A program made the position numbers and the translations under genes. Shown here one piece after another: positions 1 through 11,425 of a stretch of 64,000 nt of DNA; within the stretch, counting starts at the first letter, position 1, and the number at the start of each line of letters is the position of its first letter. Source of the stretch: Anticarsia gemmatalis. Taxonomy: Eukaryota; Arthropoda; Insecta; Lepidoptera; Erebidae. Location of the stretch: assembly GCF_050436995.1 (NCBI RefSeq), contig NC_134749.1, positions 10,372,001 to 10,436,000 on the forward strand, in the 5' to 3' direction. The notes beneath the pieces were generated by a model that was given only the letters and a program-made list of their open reading frames with translations, made no database searches and was not told the DNA's origin.

Positions 1-1490
1 CTACGGACAATCTTTCCGCTCGAATAAACCTCGGTAATATTGCAAATAATCGACTGAGTCATGACACAAAAAACTATCGAACTTTTGGTAGCGCGTCACT
101 ATGAAACTTTGAGTAAGCAAATAAGGCAACGTGGCTTAGGCAGACACTATATCCACAAATAATATTCACATTCATAGAATTCGTAAACTAGTGAATGAAA
201 TTGATTACGTTTTTTGTTTGAAGTTGGAATTCGTACGTTGATATTTGCGTGGTCGTACGAGACTAGAAAAAAGTTGTCAGACAAGTTTACAGATGGGAAA
301 TAACATGTGCATGACTGATGTACTATCTATTAGCGAAATAAGATAGACGCCGTGAATTACCGCAAGTAACAGTACAACACGTAATCTTATTTCATGCTTA
401 TTTTATACAGCGAATCAGTAATACTGTTTTTGTTCCTGAATATTCTAAAAAAACCGTTTCAATTCCGTAAATTTTACACCCGACATGACAAATGTTGTAC
501 CTTTTTTCGCGCCAGAGAAAAAACAAAAAAGGGCTCTTACAATTAAAAACAGATCACGCAGATTTATGTTACAAAACAGGCCTTTACAAAATAAAATAAT
601 CGTTAACCTTTAGCATTTAAACATGGAGTTTTCCATTAGTAGAATGGTGGCGACTTAACGGTAAGCGAATCAGAGTAAGTGTAGCAGTGGCTTGTATAAT
701 TTATTTTATTCACTTTGCTAGACTGCGTACTTAGTGAGGTAAATCTATCGAACTGGAATACTCAGCGGTAAAATATAACCCGTTGAACGTCGGTCGTCGA
801 TGTACTAAGGAGGATAAAGCGACGTTCCTGGAGTGTTTTACGGTCGTTACGTAAGGTTCTCGAGGCATCAGTCACTTGCTATCTAATTTTATTGTGTTCG
901 GTATCGAGTTAAACGGGTTCTGTGAGGGCTGTTTCGAGATAATGTGTCTGGTAAAGGGGTTTTTTATCAACGCCTGGGCGTGGAAGTTTTGCCCCTTGGC
1001 GCTACTTCAAGATACTTGTGTAAACCTGTTCGGTGTTAGACAGAAGACCGGCATTACGTTAGGTTTTAAAGATGTAGGATAAGTTAATTTTATTTATTGT
1101 GTCTGTTGTATTAAAAGGAACGTCGTCGATTGTGCAGTAACACCACTTTCCTCAAAAAATAAAAGGCAGTTTATTCCAAACAATCTTAAAGTTTCTGTCT
1201 TAAAATTCCTGCGCATACATATGTACATTTCAATGATTTATTTTTATTTGTATAGATTGACGATGTTTTACAACTTTTTGCCACTACTAACTAACTAACT
1301 AATTAATACTTCAACAATGAAACATCTTAATCACCTTACATTGCTATATAAACAATTGCATCTGTTCTTGACTAGACTCCCTACAAAACAACTCATTTTA
1401 ATAAGACTCTTTACATTTTGTTTAGTGAAGTAAAAGACGATTATGAAGACAATACCATGAACGGTATTGTTTTAGCTCTTTATTTATTAA
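1..1490. other. Unique sequence, no gene recognised
   Basis: No repeat family or protein-like frame was recognised. The longest open stretch (876-1082, plus, 68 codons) lacks any domain and is a length expected by chance in AT-rich DNA. A short TAAC-type run lies near 1286-1304. Confidence 0.5.
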
Positions 1491-1746
1491 CTAGCTGACC
1501 CGCGCAACTTCGCTTGCGTCACATAAGAGAATCATAATTTTCCCCGTTTTTGTAACATTTTTCACTGGTACTCTGCTCCTATTGGTCGCAGCGTGATGAT
1601 ATATAGCCTATAGCCTTCCTCGATAGGTGGGCTATCTAACACTGAAATAATTTTTCAAATCGGACCAGTAGTTCCTGAGATTAGCGCGTTCAAACAAACA
1701 AACAAACAAACAAACAAACTCTTCAGCTTTATAATATTAGTATAGA
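1491..1746 (-). mobile_element. Non-autonomous Helitron-like element, copy 1
   Basis: Read on the minus strand it begins TCTATACTAATATTATAA and ends GCGGGTCAGCTAG, so it has the TC start and CTRR (CTAG) end of Helitrons. A perfect 5-bp hairpin CGCAA-GCGAAG-TTGCG lies 12 bases before the end. It sits between A (1490) and T (1747), the AT target typical of Helitrons, with no target duplication and no inverted termini. It is 256 bp with no open frame, so it could only be moved by an autonomous relative elsewhere. The bases after 1746 repeat the last 10 bp, so that edge is slightly ambiguous. Confidence 0.8.
1691..1718. repeat. (CAAA)7 microsatellite inside Helitron copy 1
   Basis: Seven perfect CAAA units lie just inside the TC-end of the Helitron-like element. 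Other copies carry CAGA or TCTG units at the equivalent place, so a tetranucleotide array is a regular part of this family. Confidence 0.9.
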
Positions 1747-2412
1747 TTAGTATAGATTTATTACTTAATACTTGGCTATTATTTTGTCTTTCTAGAACGA
1801 CCTAACGGGTGGTTTAAGTGTTGGGTTGAGTTTTAAAGCAATTGACATTTAATTCGCATCATTCATAGGCACAAGTTTCTAAAGTAAAATAATAAAAATA
1901 AAATAAAATAATGTTTATTTACCGTCACATTCCAATTCCTAAAAACTTTGCTAAACTAAAGTTACAATTTTCTATTTATAATAATATTTCCAGTGACTCT
2001 TCCACTAGGCTTAGCCTGTCTCGGAAGAAGACTATGACGTTCTAGTTAAATCTATGTGTTTGATTCATATTAATGAGTTCAGAAAAACAACAAGTTTGCT
2101 ATAAAAACAATCTGTCTGTCCCTTATAACTGTCCAAATATTAAATGTAATATTAATTTGGCTTTATAGAGTTTCCTCTTTCTTTTATCTTTAGCTTTACA
2201 AATATAAATGTGCAATATTATCGACCCTCTATTTTCATCCAACAACTGACAATTGTTTGGACACTTACCATTGGTCCATTCAAGGCATTTTAAAGGGGTG
2301 ACTACAATCATGTGTTATTGTGTAGTGTAACTCTATATGCAATTGTATAACGACCCTTATTCACAACTTGTTTTTTTGTTGAAGCCAAAAAGACTAATTG
2401 GAAATCCTTACT
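1747..2412. other. Unique sequence, no gene recognised
   Basis: AT-rich DNA with an A-rich low-complexity run near 1880-1913. The minus-strand open frame 2123-2311 (62 codons) has no recognisable domain. Confidence 0.45.
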
Positions 2413-2867
2413 TCTCTACTAATATTATAAATGCGAAAGTAACTCTGTTTGTCTCTTTGTCATGCCTAAACCGCTGAACGGATTTGGATGAAATTTTGTA
2501 CCAGGGTAGTTCGAGACCCGATTAAGATTATATTTTTTATTCTTATCATGATTTTACACACACGCGAACGACGACAGCTTCCGTGGCGTAGTGGTTCCAG
2601 TGATCACTACGCCACTACCAGTGCATCGAAAGGTCGTGGATTGGATTCCCACACAGAACAAAATATTTGTGCCATCAACAATAATCGTTCTCTCAGGTTT
2701 AGTTGTACTTTGCGTCTAATGTTAACATGTCTATTAAAGTCCCTGGGACACAAGAGCAGTTCTTACTGCGGGAATTCTTTAAAAAATAAAATAAATTACG
2801 GGAAGTTCACAGCTAATGAGCCATATAATTACTATGGTCCACAGACAGAGTCGCAGGAAAGAGCTAG
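2413..2867 (+). mobile_element. Helitron-like element split by a SINE
   Basis: The left part (2413-2545) starts TCTCTACTAATATTATAA and continues with the family's segment around GCTGAACGGATTTGGATGAAA. The right part (about 2790-2867) ends in a degraded but recognisable terminus, TCGCAGGAAAGAGCTAG, comparable to the ACGAAGTCGCGGG...CTAG end of related copies. The SINE at 2576-2788 sits between the halves, so the Helitron was there first. The right part is diverged, and the link between halves is inferred from family order. Confidence 0.6.
2576..2788 (+). mobile_element. tRNA-derived SINE family 1, copy a
   Basis: The head reads CTTCCGTGGCGTAGTGG (A-box-like) followed by GTCGTGGATTGGATTCCCAC (B-box-like). 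The body runs through TTTGTGCCATC, TTGTACTTTGCGTC and AAAGTCCCTGGGACACAAGAGC to TGCGGGAATTCTTT and an A-rich tail. An internal insertion, TGATCACTACGCCAC, makes the head longer than in the intact copy at 52.05 kb. It is diverged and inserted in a Helitron. Confidence 0.8.
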
Positions 2868-3350
2868 TACCAGCTATGAATCAACCCTCCTTGAAATTCG
2901 AATTAAAGTCATTGCATCCGTCTGTACTAAGGTTTCTTTATAAAAGGCTTCACTTTAATTAACCGATACTTTTAACAGTACTCTGAAAACGTCTGCGGTT
3001 CCTTCTGCGTGTAATTCTAAACCCTAATTTAATATAGTAGGGTATAAAATACCTTGGGGATGAATTAGGGAAGGCCAGAGTGAATTTGCATACGAGTAAA
3101 CTGGTTTTGTTTGTGCCCATTGTGTTACGATTTTTGTGACGATAAAAATCTTGAGCGTTTTCGTATAGTGTTGACCTTCGGCTATTGTGTTAGCGATAAT
3201 ATTTATAGAATTTAACATGACATGATTATTACTTACTGAATTTGTAAATATTTTAAATTTAGATATGCGGTATTTAAATTTAAGGCCATAGGTGATGAAT
3301 TTTGATTAGTAGAAGATATATTTTGACGCCTTGTTAACAATTACGACTTA

Positions 3351-3469
3351 CCCCCGGTTTCTGAGGTACATTTAGCGGTAGTTTATCTATTCAAACTTTT
3401 CTTTTTATATGAGCTTAAACGCTATTGAATAAATAAGTTACGGCTAAATGTACCTCAGAAATCGGGAGG
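3351..3469. mobile_element. Foldback MITE family A, copy 1
   Basis: Two arms of about 44 bp are inverted copies of each other: CCGGTTTCTGAGGTACATTT at the left, and its complement, TGTACCTCAGAAATCGGG, at the right. The loop is about 25 bp and AT-rich. The same arms occur at 13.7, 28.1 and 31.7 kb. There is no coding capacity. The superfamily is not assigned because the target duplication is not clear. Confidence 0.75.
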
Positions 3470-5896
3470 GAGGGAATCGGGAGCTAGTAAGGTAGGTACA
3501 AAATACTTACTTAACACTTAAACACTACCAAAACATCAAATGAATTTAAAATATGAGGGCGTTAATTCTTCTGCTTGCCACTGTACATTCAAACCTTATT
3601 AAGCAATACATTTAAAAGCTTCAAAACAACAATTGTATTTCCAAGTACACTTAGTGCCAAAAGGCGTTTCTTCGTATTAGCATAGATAGTCGTGTAACAA
3701 CGGACACAGTGTGACAGTGGCCGGTTCGTACTCCCTTTGCTTTTTTACGGCTACTCCCCTTTTGTTGTCGGCAATCCTCGTACTCTTTACTGGACATTCC
3801 ACTCGTTAGTGCTCGCTTCCCGAAATTCGACTATTGGCCTATTGCGAAACGTATTTTTTCCACTTTCGATTGTTCTTCTTTGCTGTTGACTTATTGATAC
3901 TTATTGCAGTGTGAATTGAATCGGATTTTCCAATCAACAAAACTTATGAGCGTACCCGAACATTTTTCAACTTACGCGTGTGGCTTTTTTGCAAATTTTG
4001 GGACGTAACTTCCTTAAATTGTATACGTAGAGTTATCGTCGTTTATTCCTATACTAGGTGATGCCTGCAACTTCCTTTATGTGGATGTTTCTTTCATGAA
4101 ATAGCGCTTTTTCTTTACTCTGCTGGTGCTCTTTAACACTCTTCAATTATAATTTTGTAATTATCTTTAAAGTACAAACACACTTTGTCTACTGCCTTAT
4201 TATATGTAGATATAAAAATAGGTTAAGCATTTCTTATTCCTTTCATGTGACTATGAAGCGTGTTAAAGTATAACGGCAGAGAAACTAAATAAGATTCCTA
4301 TATACATTGATCAGTAAATTTGATCTGTAACCTAACTATATTTCAGTCACAATACACTGAATTCAAATCAACAATTCCCTCAATCCAGTATATTCTCTGC
4401 CACCACAGCGTTCGGTAGGCACCGAGGCGCTACTAGCAGGGTTTATTCAACCATTAAATAGTTCCTAGTGACCGCTAAGCTAATCCATTCTGGTGAGCCG
4501 ACAATTTAGTGCTGGCACACTTTACCTAAAGTTTTCTCTAGTTCATTAAAACCACTAGACCACTTGCCGTCGTATATTACCTGTGGCTCCTTCTACGTTT
4601 TATCTTGCCATCGTAATTCTAAAGCCTAGTCTGTTTATAGGCACTTAATTGTTTAGTTTTTGCGCATCTTAGATTTAATAAGATAGGATTAAAGGTATGC
4701 TTCTGGAATGACACGTCACAAGATAATACTATTGCTGTGTGAAAATGATTTTTCTGTTCACCATAGATTTATTTGATAATTGCAGTATAATTTATGTTCA
4801 ATACAGCTTATAACGTGGACCTTGCTTTAAACAAAAGTTCAGAACGAATTTAATTTCTATGACGAACAAAATTTCTATCGAATACTCGTTCAATTTTGTG
4901 TTATAGCACCGAACTCTCTAGTTTAATAATACTAAAAGTAAAGTTCCACTCGGGCTTAAATTAAAACAATGCATATTCAGGCAACAATATCCACTTTGAA
5001 TTCACAATTTTCCGGCAGGTTATAACTGTGTAAATATTAGATTTGCTATTACAAAAAGGAAACTGTTTCTGCCCGACTTTTGTTTAACAGTTTGCTCCTA
5101 CGACCTGGATTTCCAGTTTTAATGCATAAAATAAAAGGTGGCAGGTTAATTTACTGGCTGGTCTACGCCGAAGGCCGTGTAATCGGAGGCCTAGTTTACT
5201 GGTAAAATTACAGTATATATTTACACAATACTCTGCAATTAGTAAATATAGTTTGATCACTTGTATTCTTGGTGTTTACGAAATATTTCGATTTCAGATC
5301 TTGACTGTCATATGATTGTTTCCTAGTATCGAAAAAAAAGATATTTTTAGAGCGGAACGCAGCGTGTAGATGTACATTATATACAATGACTAATAACGAG
5401 CTAAGGACTGACTTTACAAGACTACGACTTTTTACAGGCGTGACTTAAGCAGCTTATGTCCCATTACTTCAATTATTATTGCCTTATTGGAACAATATCT
5501 TCGTTTCTTGCAAAACTATCAACATGTACTCAATGGTACAGTCCTTAGTAGACCTAAGGTACTTACAACTGGTGTCTAAAGACTTCAGCCTAGCATTTGA
5601 AGCACAACATCGTTCAGCTCAAACTCCACTAAGCATGGAGAGCTCCCACCAAAGTGTTTAACAAAGTTGATCGTTGAAACTACACGAAACATAAATAGAG
5701 GCCGTATTCTTGGCTCCGAGCCAAAATAACTTGACCCTGCGCGGCTGATGGCTGTCTAGATTTAATGGTCTACATTTTTGTATATTTTTTGGCTAAAAAT
5801 CTACGGTTGCATTGCTATTTAAGAACCCGTTATTAGATGAACAAACCGTTCTGGTGAATAAGTCCTCTGAGTCTTATCCATAAGCCACGTGGCCGT
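3470..5896. other. Unique sequence, no gene recognised
   Basis: No coding signal was seen. Bases 5700-5850 (around CTTGACCCTGCGCGGC) have the look of an interspersed repeat, but no second copy is in this window. The short plus frame 5479-5661 has no recognisable motif. Confidence 0.4.
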
Positions 5897-6338
5897 CTCT
5901 AAACTATCTAAATATGTATGTAACTCAAAGGTGACTGACTGACTGCCGCAGTGATCTGTCAACGCACAACCCAAACTATTTGACGGATCGCCCTGAAATT
6001 TGGCATGCAGTACCTCGATTCTCTACCACTGTCGACTACCGACAACCGGCTAGCTATCGAAATTTTGACATTTAGAATGTACTGCCAAAATGTTTCCTAC
6101 GACACCCGTCAGAGGCGCTGATCAGATTTTCATACAAAATTTCTCGATGACAGTTCGGTTGTCGGTAGTCGATAGTAGTAGAGAATCGAGGTGCAGGCAG
6201 ATGTTATTACGTAGGCATCCGCTAAGAAAGGATGTAGAACAATTCTACCCTCAAGGGGATAAAATAGGGGATGAAAGTTTTATAAAAATTCTGTCCTAAG
6301 TCACAAATCACGCGGACGGAATCGCGGCCAAAACCTAG
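5897..6338 (+). mobile_element. Helitron-like element split by a MITE
   Basis: The left part contains AACTCAAAGGTGACTGACTG and GGATCGCCCTGAAATTTGGC. The right part contains GTAGGCATCCGCTAAGAAAG, then the terminus CACGCGGACGGAATCGCGG and CTAG (6335-6338). Both halves match one common lepidopteran Helitron-like layout, interrupted between GGCATGCAG and GCAGATGTTA by the palindromic element at 6011-6191. The left edge is approximate. Confidence 0.65.
6011..6191. mobile_element. Palindromic MITE family B, copy 1, nested
   Basis: The outer arms CCTCGATTCTCTACCACTG and CTATCGAGAAATTTTG-like inner parts are inverted at the right (GTAGTAGAGAATCGAGG). TGCAG stands on both sides (6006-6010 and 6192-6196), which fits a 5-bp target duplication inside the host Helitron. 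The exact terminus is uncertain because the copy at 48.6 kb suggests longer arms. Confidence 0.7.
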
Positions 6339-6507
6339 TTGTTTAACTATTTTTTATCGTACATTTTTACTGTGTGATCATTTGAATTCTCGTGACTGTA
6401 TTTTACACGTGAAACCGGTATTCCCGTAACTAGAACAGTTTTAAACTGCAATTAAAGGTTAGATGGATGTCGCACTGTTAATTAGATTGCCTTTGCTCAC
6501 TCGTGTT

Positions 6508-6557
6508 TCGCCCACTATAGCCCACAGTTGTCCACGGTTGCCCACACTTGCCCACTA
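6508..6557. repeat. Five-unit repeat with 10-bp period
   Basis: Five consecutive 10-bp units of the form TTGCCCACNN start at 6508, 6518, 6528, 6538 and 6548. The CCCAC core is kept in four units and is TCCAC in the third. The period is close to one DNA helical turn. No gene or known repeat surrounds it. Confidence 0.7.
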
Positions 6558-6735
6558 ATGTCTCTGCTATAAAACTTTATCAGGTGCTTAAGCCTAATGA
6601 TTACAAGTTTGTAATTAGTAGTTTAAAACTCGTTGGATTTTAGTGCTTTTGTTTAAATGGTGAGAACTGAAATTGTAGTTTTAAATGAGTGTAATAAATC
6701 AATTAGTGTAGGTTTACAATAAATTTATTGCACCA

Positions 6736-6941
6736 CTAGCTGACCCGCGCAACTTCGCTTGCGTCCAATAAGAGAGAATGGGTGAAATTTTTCCCCGTTT
6801 TTGTAACATTAATTACTGGTACTCCGCTCCTTTTGGTCGTAGCGTAATGATATATAGCCTATGTCCTTTCTCGGGTATCAAAATATCTCCATACCAAATT
6901 TCATGCAAATTGGTTCAGTAGTTTAGGCGTGATTGAGTAGC

Positions 6942-6984
<43 letters not shown>

Positions 6985-7015
6985 GTTACTTTCGCATTTA
7001 TAATATTAATATAGA
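6736..7015 (-). mobile_element. Non-autonomous Helitron-like element, copy 2
   Basis: This copy has the same termini as the element at 1491: CTAGCTGACCCGCGCAACTT on the plus strand at the left, and ATAATATTAATATAGA at the right. It lies between A (6735) and T (7016). The CGCAA/TTGCG hairpin is perfect. It is 280 bp, with an internal CAGA array and no open frame. Confidence 0.82.
6941..6984. repeat. (CAGA)11 microsatellite in Helitron copy 2
   Basis: Eleven perfect CAGA units lie just inside the element's TC-end. Confidence 0.92.
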
Positions 7016-7902
7016 TAAGCTACGGTATTGAAACGGACGTAACGACACCCAGCGGCGTTCAGTCAATCACATTTCTTTCCGTTCAAAGATATAATAAAAG
7101 AAAGTCATAGGAAATCAGAAGTTGTAAGAACTCTTACTTTTATCTTTAGCTCGTCTTCACGATTCTCGAATCGATTTCGGAACTTTACTTTATAATTTAT
7201 GAATCGTTGTTCCATATTAAATGAGCCATAAACGCCTATGTTCTATCGTTCACGGCTTTTTAAGGGACCTTTTAATCTTCTTCCAAACATCTAGTTTTTT
7301 TTTTAAAGCAATTAATATCTTCCTTTATTTACAGATCTCTTTAAATAGTTACATAACTCATCAGTTAGACTAAGATCTTTTTTAACTCCTGACTGTCCTA
7401 CTGCTGAAATGTCCTCCCGAACGAAATTCAGTAATTGTTACGACCAGTGTCAATATTTGAACTATCAGAAAAATAAAACAAAGAAAATGTCCCGCGTTTC
7501 CCTCTACACCCGATACCATATTAGTTTACTATAACTCGTAAAGCCTATTTTAATTGACATTAAGTCTCATGTGATAATGACGTCATGCGACATGTGTTTC
7601 TATCCCCTCTGATAATCCGGGGGCTGAGACAATGGAGCCTTAATAACCCGACAAGGTTCTGCTTATAATATGTTTATGTACATGAAAACAATAACGACAT
7701 TATATTAATATGCTATACAGTATGCTGTATAGAGAGAGCTATTTAAGCTTTGAGAAATTTTGAGTTTTAAGTTTAATTAAATACTACTGCTGTCAGCGCC
7801 TCTAGTGTATTAAAATTGAACTAATATCTTAGTCATTTAAATTGTCAAGCGCTCGTTATAAGAGCAACATAATCGTGTCGAACTTTTAATGTTTATAATT
7901 AA

Positions 7903-7994
7903 CTAGCTGACCCGCGCAACTTCGCTTGCGTCACATAAGAAAGAATGAAAAAAAAATTCCCCGTTTTTGTAACATTTTTCGTTGCTACTCCGCT
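7903..7994 (-). mobile_element. Helitron-like element, 3' end fragment
   Basis: CTAGCTGACCCGCGCAACTT begins at 7903, preceded by A. Similarity to the copies at 1491 and 6736 stops after GCTACTCCGCT near 7994, and no TC-end follows, so the element is truncated. Confidence 0.75.
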
Positions 7995-8658
7995 AAAGTG
8001 AATTTTGACACGAAAAAGCTAGTTTTGAGACGCGGAAAACATCGTGAAAAATAAAAGTCGAAGACTTCTATTAGCAGTTCCTGAAGGGGTGTACTGTGCT
8101 CGCGTTGTTGCACCTCTTTTATTAAGAAGAAACTTGAAGAAAACTCGCTGAAAGTGGGGCAGCAGTCCACAAAAGATGAAATATTTTCATTTTTACCAGA
8201 TTCTATGTTCGAAGTAACTACTTATCATAATCCTTCCAAGACTAAATCATTCACACAATTTTGTCAAATAATTCAACCATACTAAACCAGTTTTATAACG
8301 CGATCCAAAGAGAATATAGCAATACATTACTCGCTTGAACGCCTAAAACAAAACTTCTCTCATTTATATAAAGCAGTGTAATAACAATTAGTATTAACAT
8401 ACAGTATCGCGGTACAAGCCTCGCGCAATTTACCTCTTACTTGCGGTCGGGCGGTCGACCATGTAATACACTTTCGTTGTAATAGAACTGATTACATTGT
8501 TTCTATACGATTCATTCACTGCTTTTCTAAGATGCGAATGAAGAAATAAAATGAGTTTCTTCCTGTAAACTGTTAAACTTTAACGAAGCGAATAATTTAG
8601 TAGAATCTATATATTTGTAAATTAGTAAGAAGCAGTCAGAATAATTGTATAAAATCCA
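7995..8658. other. Unique sequence, no gene recognised
   Basis: A minus-strand open frame of 61 codons (7985-8170) overlaps the broken Helitron edge and shows no recognised domain. Nothing else was seen. Confidence 0.4.
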
Positions 8659-8884
8659 AAAATACTGAAATAGTTCAACAAAACTTACAAATTCAGTTCG
8701 AACTTTTGTTGATTTGAAACTTTCAAGATAAGTAAGCTCCTGTATTTTTAGAATAAAAGTTCGAATATCTTAAAATACTGAAATAGTTTAACAAAGCTAA
8801 CAAATGCAGTTCGATTCATTGGTTTTGAGATGAGTAAACTCCTGTATTTGAAAAGGAAGAATGAAAGTTCGGATAGCTTAAAAA
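8659..8884. repeat. Tandem duplication of a ~113-bp unit
   Basis: Unit 1 (8659-8771) and unit 2 (8772-about 8884) share AAAATACTGAAATAGTT at the start, then ACAAATTCAGTTCGA or its near match, AGTAAGCTCCTGTATTT / AGTAAACTCCTGTATTT, and AAAGTTCGAATATCTTA / GAAAGTTCGGATAGCTTA at the end. The units are diverged, so the duplication is not recent. Confidence 0.75.
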
Positions 8885-10300
8885 TTTTGTTTTAAAAGAA
8901 TGATCTAGAGATTGTAATTGAACAATTACAATAAATGAACAAGAAGGATTTTTAATAAACCTTCGCTTAATAAATAGTAATTTTCTAAATTTCGTACTTG
9001 AGATATGGAATTGTGTGTTCTCATAATATTATACTTCAATCAACTTTCTGATATTGAATAAAGATGGTTAATTTTCCTATCTATAAAAATAGAAGGTCTG
9101 CCAAAATGTCTTCGGTTACTAATCGAATTTTTTCAACAGTCTTTACGTAAGCTCCTTTGAAGCAGGTAAAAATAACAGGTTGGAGGCCCCTAGCTACCGA
9201 TTCAAATATAAGACATTGGGCTAGGCTAGATTACAAAGAAACTACCTGAACCTTATCGAAATTGTTTTTTCAAAAAATGTTATTATGTAAAAGAAACCGA
9301 GCTCTAGTTACTTTCGACGGTATTTTTTTATACGATTGATGTAACTAACTCAATTTGGAATTATTTTCAGAGAAAATCTGTTTTATTATGTCTCTATCAA
9401 TGTCAATACTTATCAAGGTTTTTTAATTAGAATAATGTGCTCGGTTACTTTATTACGTCTAAAATATATTGTTTTAGAGGATCTAGGTTGTATTGAATTG
9501 TTGAGCAACGAATTAAATTTGTGAACATTTTTTTAATTGCACATACGCTATTTTATCTCCTTAAGAGAAAATAGATAACATGATTAAACACGCACCTTCG
9601 CACTTCACAATACTGAAAGACAAGTCATTCACTACGCATGCAAAGTAGGTAATATAGTTTAACAAATTTATATAGAGCCTAGTATGTAACGTTCGCGACT
9701 AGAAGTATACAAAATCTAGAATTTAGAACATAAGAACCCCTTAGGCTTAAAGCAGCTGACTGTGGCCTTTTGATTCAACTATTTTATTAAATAGACAGAA
9801 TTATTCATTATCGTCTAGATAAATCGTGCATCTCTTTGTCGGACTATAAGTCCTGTGCCGATAGTCGAATCCTTTTTAGAGAGAGAATACTTCCAAACTC
9901 ACTCTACCCCTTATTAATCCAAACAGTTCCCTTACATTACAGTTCCCTACGAAAGTAACAGGCATACCGGTAATGACGTCACGATATTTATGACAGAGCC
10001 CGTCACGGTGCGGTACCGAGAGCGAGTGGCCACGGTCCACCGCCCAACCATACACCACATGTTGAACATAATACACATTATGTAATTACTTAACGACTTA
10101 ATAAGGACAAGTAACGCGATATTTGTTAGCGATTTGTTAGTTCTTGTGCTAGATTAAATGTATTCATGTTCAATATAGGGCTGTGTTTCTTGCTTTTGCG
10201 GAGTTGATTTTTGTAGATTGATTGGGTCGGGGCCCAGTTTTTTTGCACGTATTGTCTTTTTTTATTAAATGCATAACATTTACTGATACTTAAAATTGAA
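8885..10300. other. Unique sequence, no gene recognised
   Basis: AT-rich DNA. A slightly more GC-rich stretch lies at 9880-10070, where a 66-codon minus frame has no recognised motif. Confidence 0.4.
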
Positions 10301-10345
10301 CCCGCGACAGAGCAATTTTTAGTGCGGGAGTTGCCTTTCAGTTGT
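10301..10345 (+). mobile_element. SINE family 1, tail fragment
   Basis: CGACAGAGCAATTTTTAGTG followed by CGGGAGTTGCCTTT matches the 3' end of the intact SINE at 52.05 kb. The head is missing. Confidence 0.55.
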
Positions 10346-11171
10346 CTTTTATCTATTAGTTTGTCTACGCCTGTTATATATTATATTCTACCTGAGTATC
10401 TAGTTTTCATTTACCATATATTGAGTGAGGTTCTATTGTTGCTAAAAATGGGTATTAGGCATCCCAATTTTATATAATTCGTGTAGAACGTACAAAAGTT
10501 GAAAGCAACGGGTGTGCAGTAAATATTATCAAATGGGTTAGTTTGCTAAAACTTCGCCAATCGCCATCTATTGGAGGAATAATTAAACTTTGAGCCAATG
10601 CTTCCCATAGACTTCAGAAAAGAAAAATTATGTTTTTTTCATATTATAATGCAACTTACTTTCTACTGTTTATAATTACATGACAAAGCAATCACTTTCA
10701 ACCTTCAAAGTATCAAGTAGTCTCAAACGAAAAAAGCGGAGATATTCGAAACGTTATCAAAACAAAACTGTAAGATGCGGCTTTACATTTGACCTGAGGC
10801 ACTTCATAAATTGCTTCCTCGATGGATTTATTCACAAAAATCATTTAACTTCGCCCCCAGTTACAATGTAAACGGGATTTTGAAAGACAGTTAAAGTATA
10901 CTAATAAATATAAGGCCATAGCAGGGCTAATAAAAGTTGATGAATAATTTTTTTTTTTTATCTTTCCATTTTTCCTTTGCAAAGATTGGTGGAGAACTGT
11001 TTTCCTTTCATGGTACTACGCAGCATCCCTCACATGTCGTAAAGTGGTCAAATGTAGCTCTATGTTTGCTTCTCTGCTGTGCCGACGGATGTTTTGTTAA
11101 AATGCCACACATCACTGATATATTTTTATCTTTACTTTAATTTATATTTTTGCGAACACAAATAGTTTTTC
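10346..11171. other. Unique sequence, no gene recognised
   Basis: Two plus-strand open frames of 63 and 67 codons (10680-10871 and 10937-11140) have no recognisable domain and are of chance length. Confidence 0.4.
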
Positions 11172-11250
11172 GGGTCTTTTGTTCCCACTTTGTTCATCTA
11201 TGCAAAAGTCCCTGCAACATTAGGACAATTCTTCGTGCAGAAGACATTTC
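11172..11250 (+). mobile_element. SINE family 1, degraded tail
   Basis: The order CGGGTC..TTGTTC, then AAAAGTCCCTGCAACATTAG, then GACAATTCTTCGTGC follows the SINE family 1 body, with many substitutions. Confidence 0.5.
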
Positions 11251-11325
11251 CAAAAAAAATAACTATCAATTGTTTGCGAACGAATAAGCCGTTATCGCAT
11301 TTCTTGAAAGCATTCAAATAAGTCT

Positions 11326-11425
11326 TCAACCTGTACTTCGCCAGCGTGGTAGACTCAAGAGCTAACTCCTCTCTCGTGTGAAAGGAGACCCATGCCCAGC
11401 AGTGGGATAGTAATGAGTAGAAAAA
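11326..11425 (+). mobile_element. SINE family 2, 3' portion
   Basis: GTACTTCGCCAGCGTGGTAG, then ACTCAAGAGCTAACTCCTC, then GGAGACCCATGCCCAGCAG and TGGGATAGTAATG match the 3' half of the intact SINE at 28.35 kb. There is no tRNA-like head here. Confidence 0.75.

Noticed and set aside
2488..2943. 151-codon open frame
   Set aside because: It runs across a Helitron and a SINE in an arbitrary frame and has no domain.
7394..7430. Small minus-strand SINE 2 tail (CTGTCCTACTGCTG)
   Set aside because: Too short and diverged to separate from chance.
7985..8170. 61-codon minus frame that looks protein-like
   Set aside because: It starts in the broken edge of a Helitron copy, and no family was recognised.
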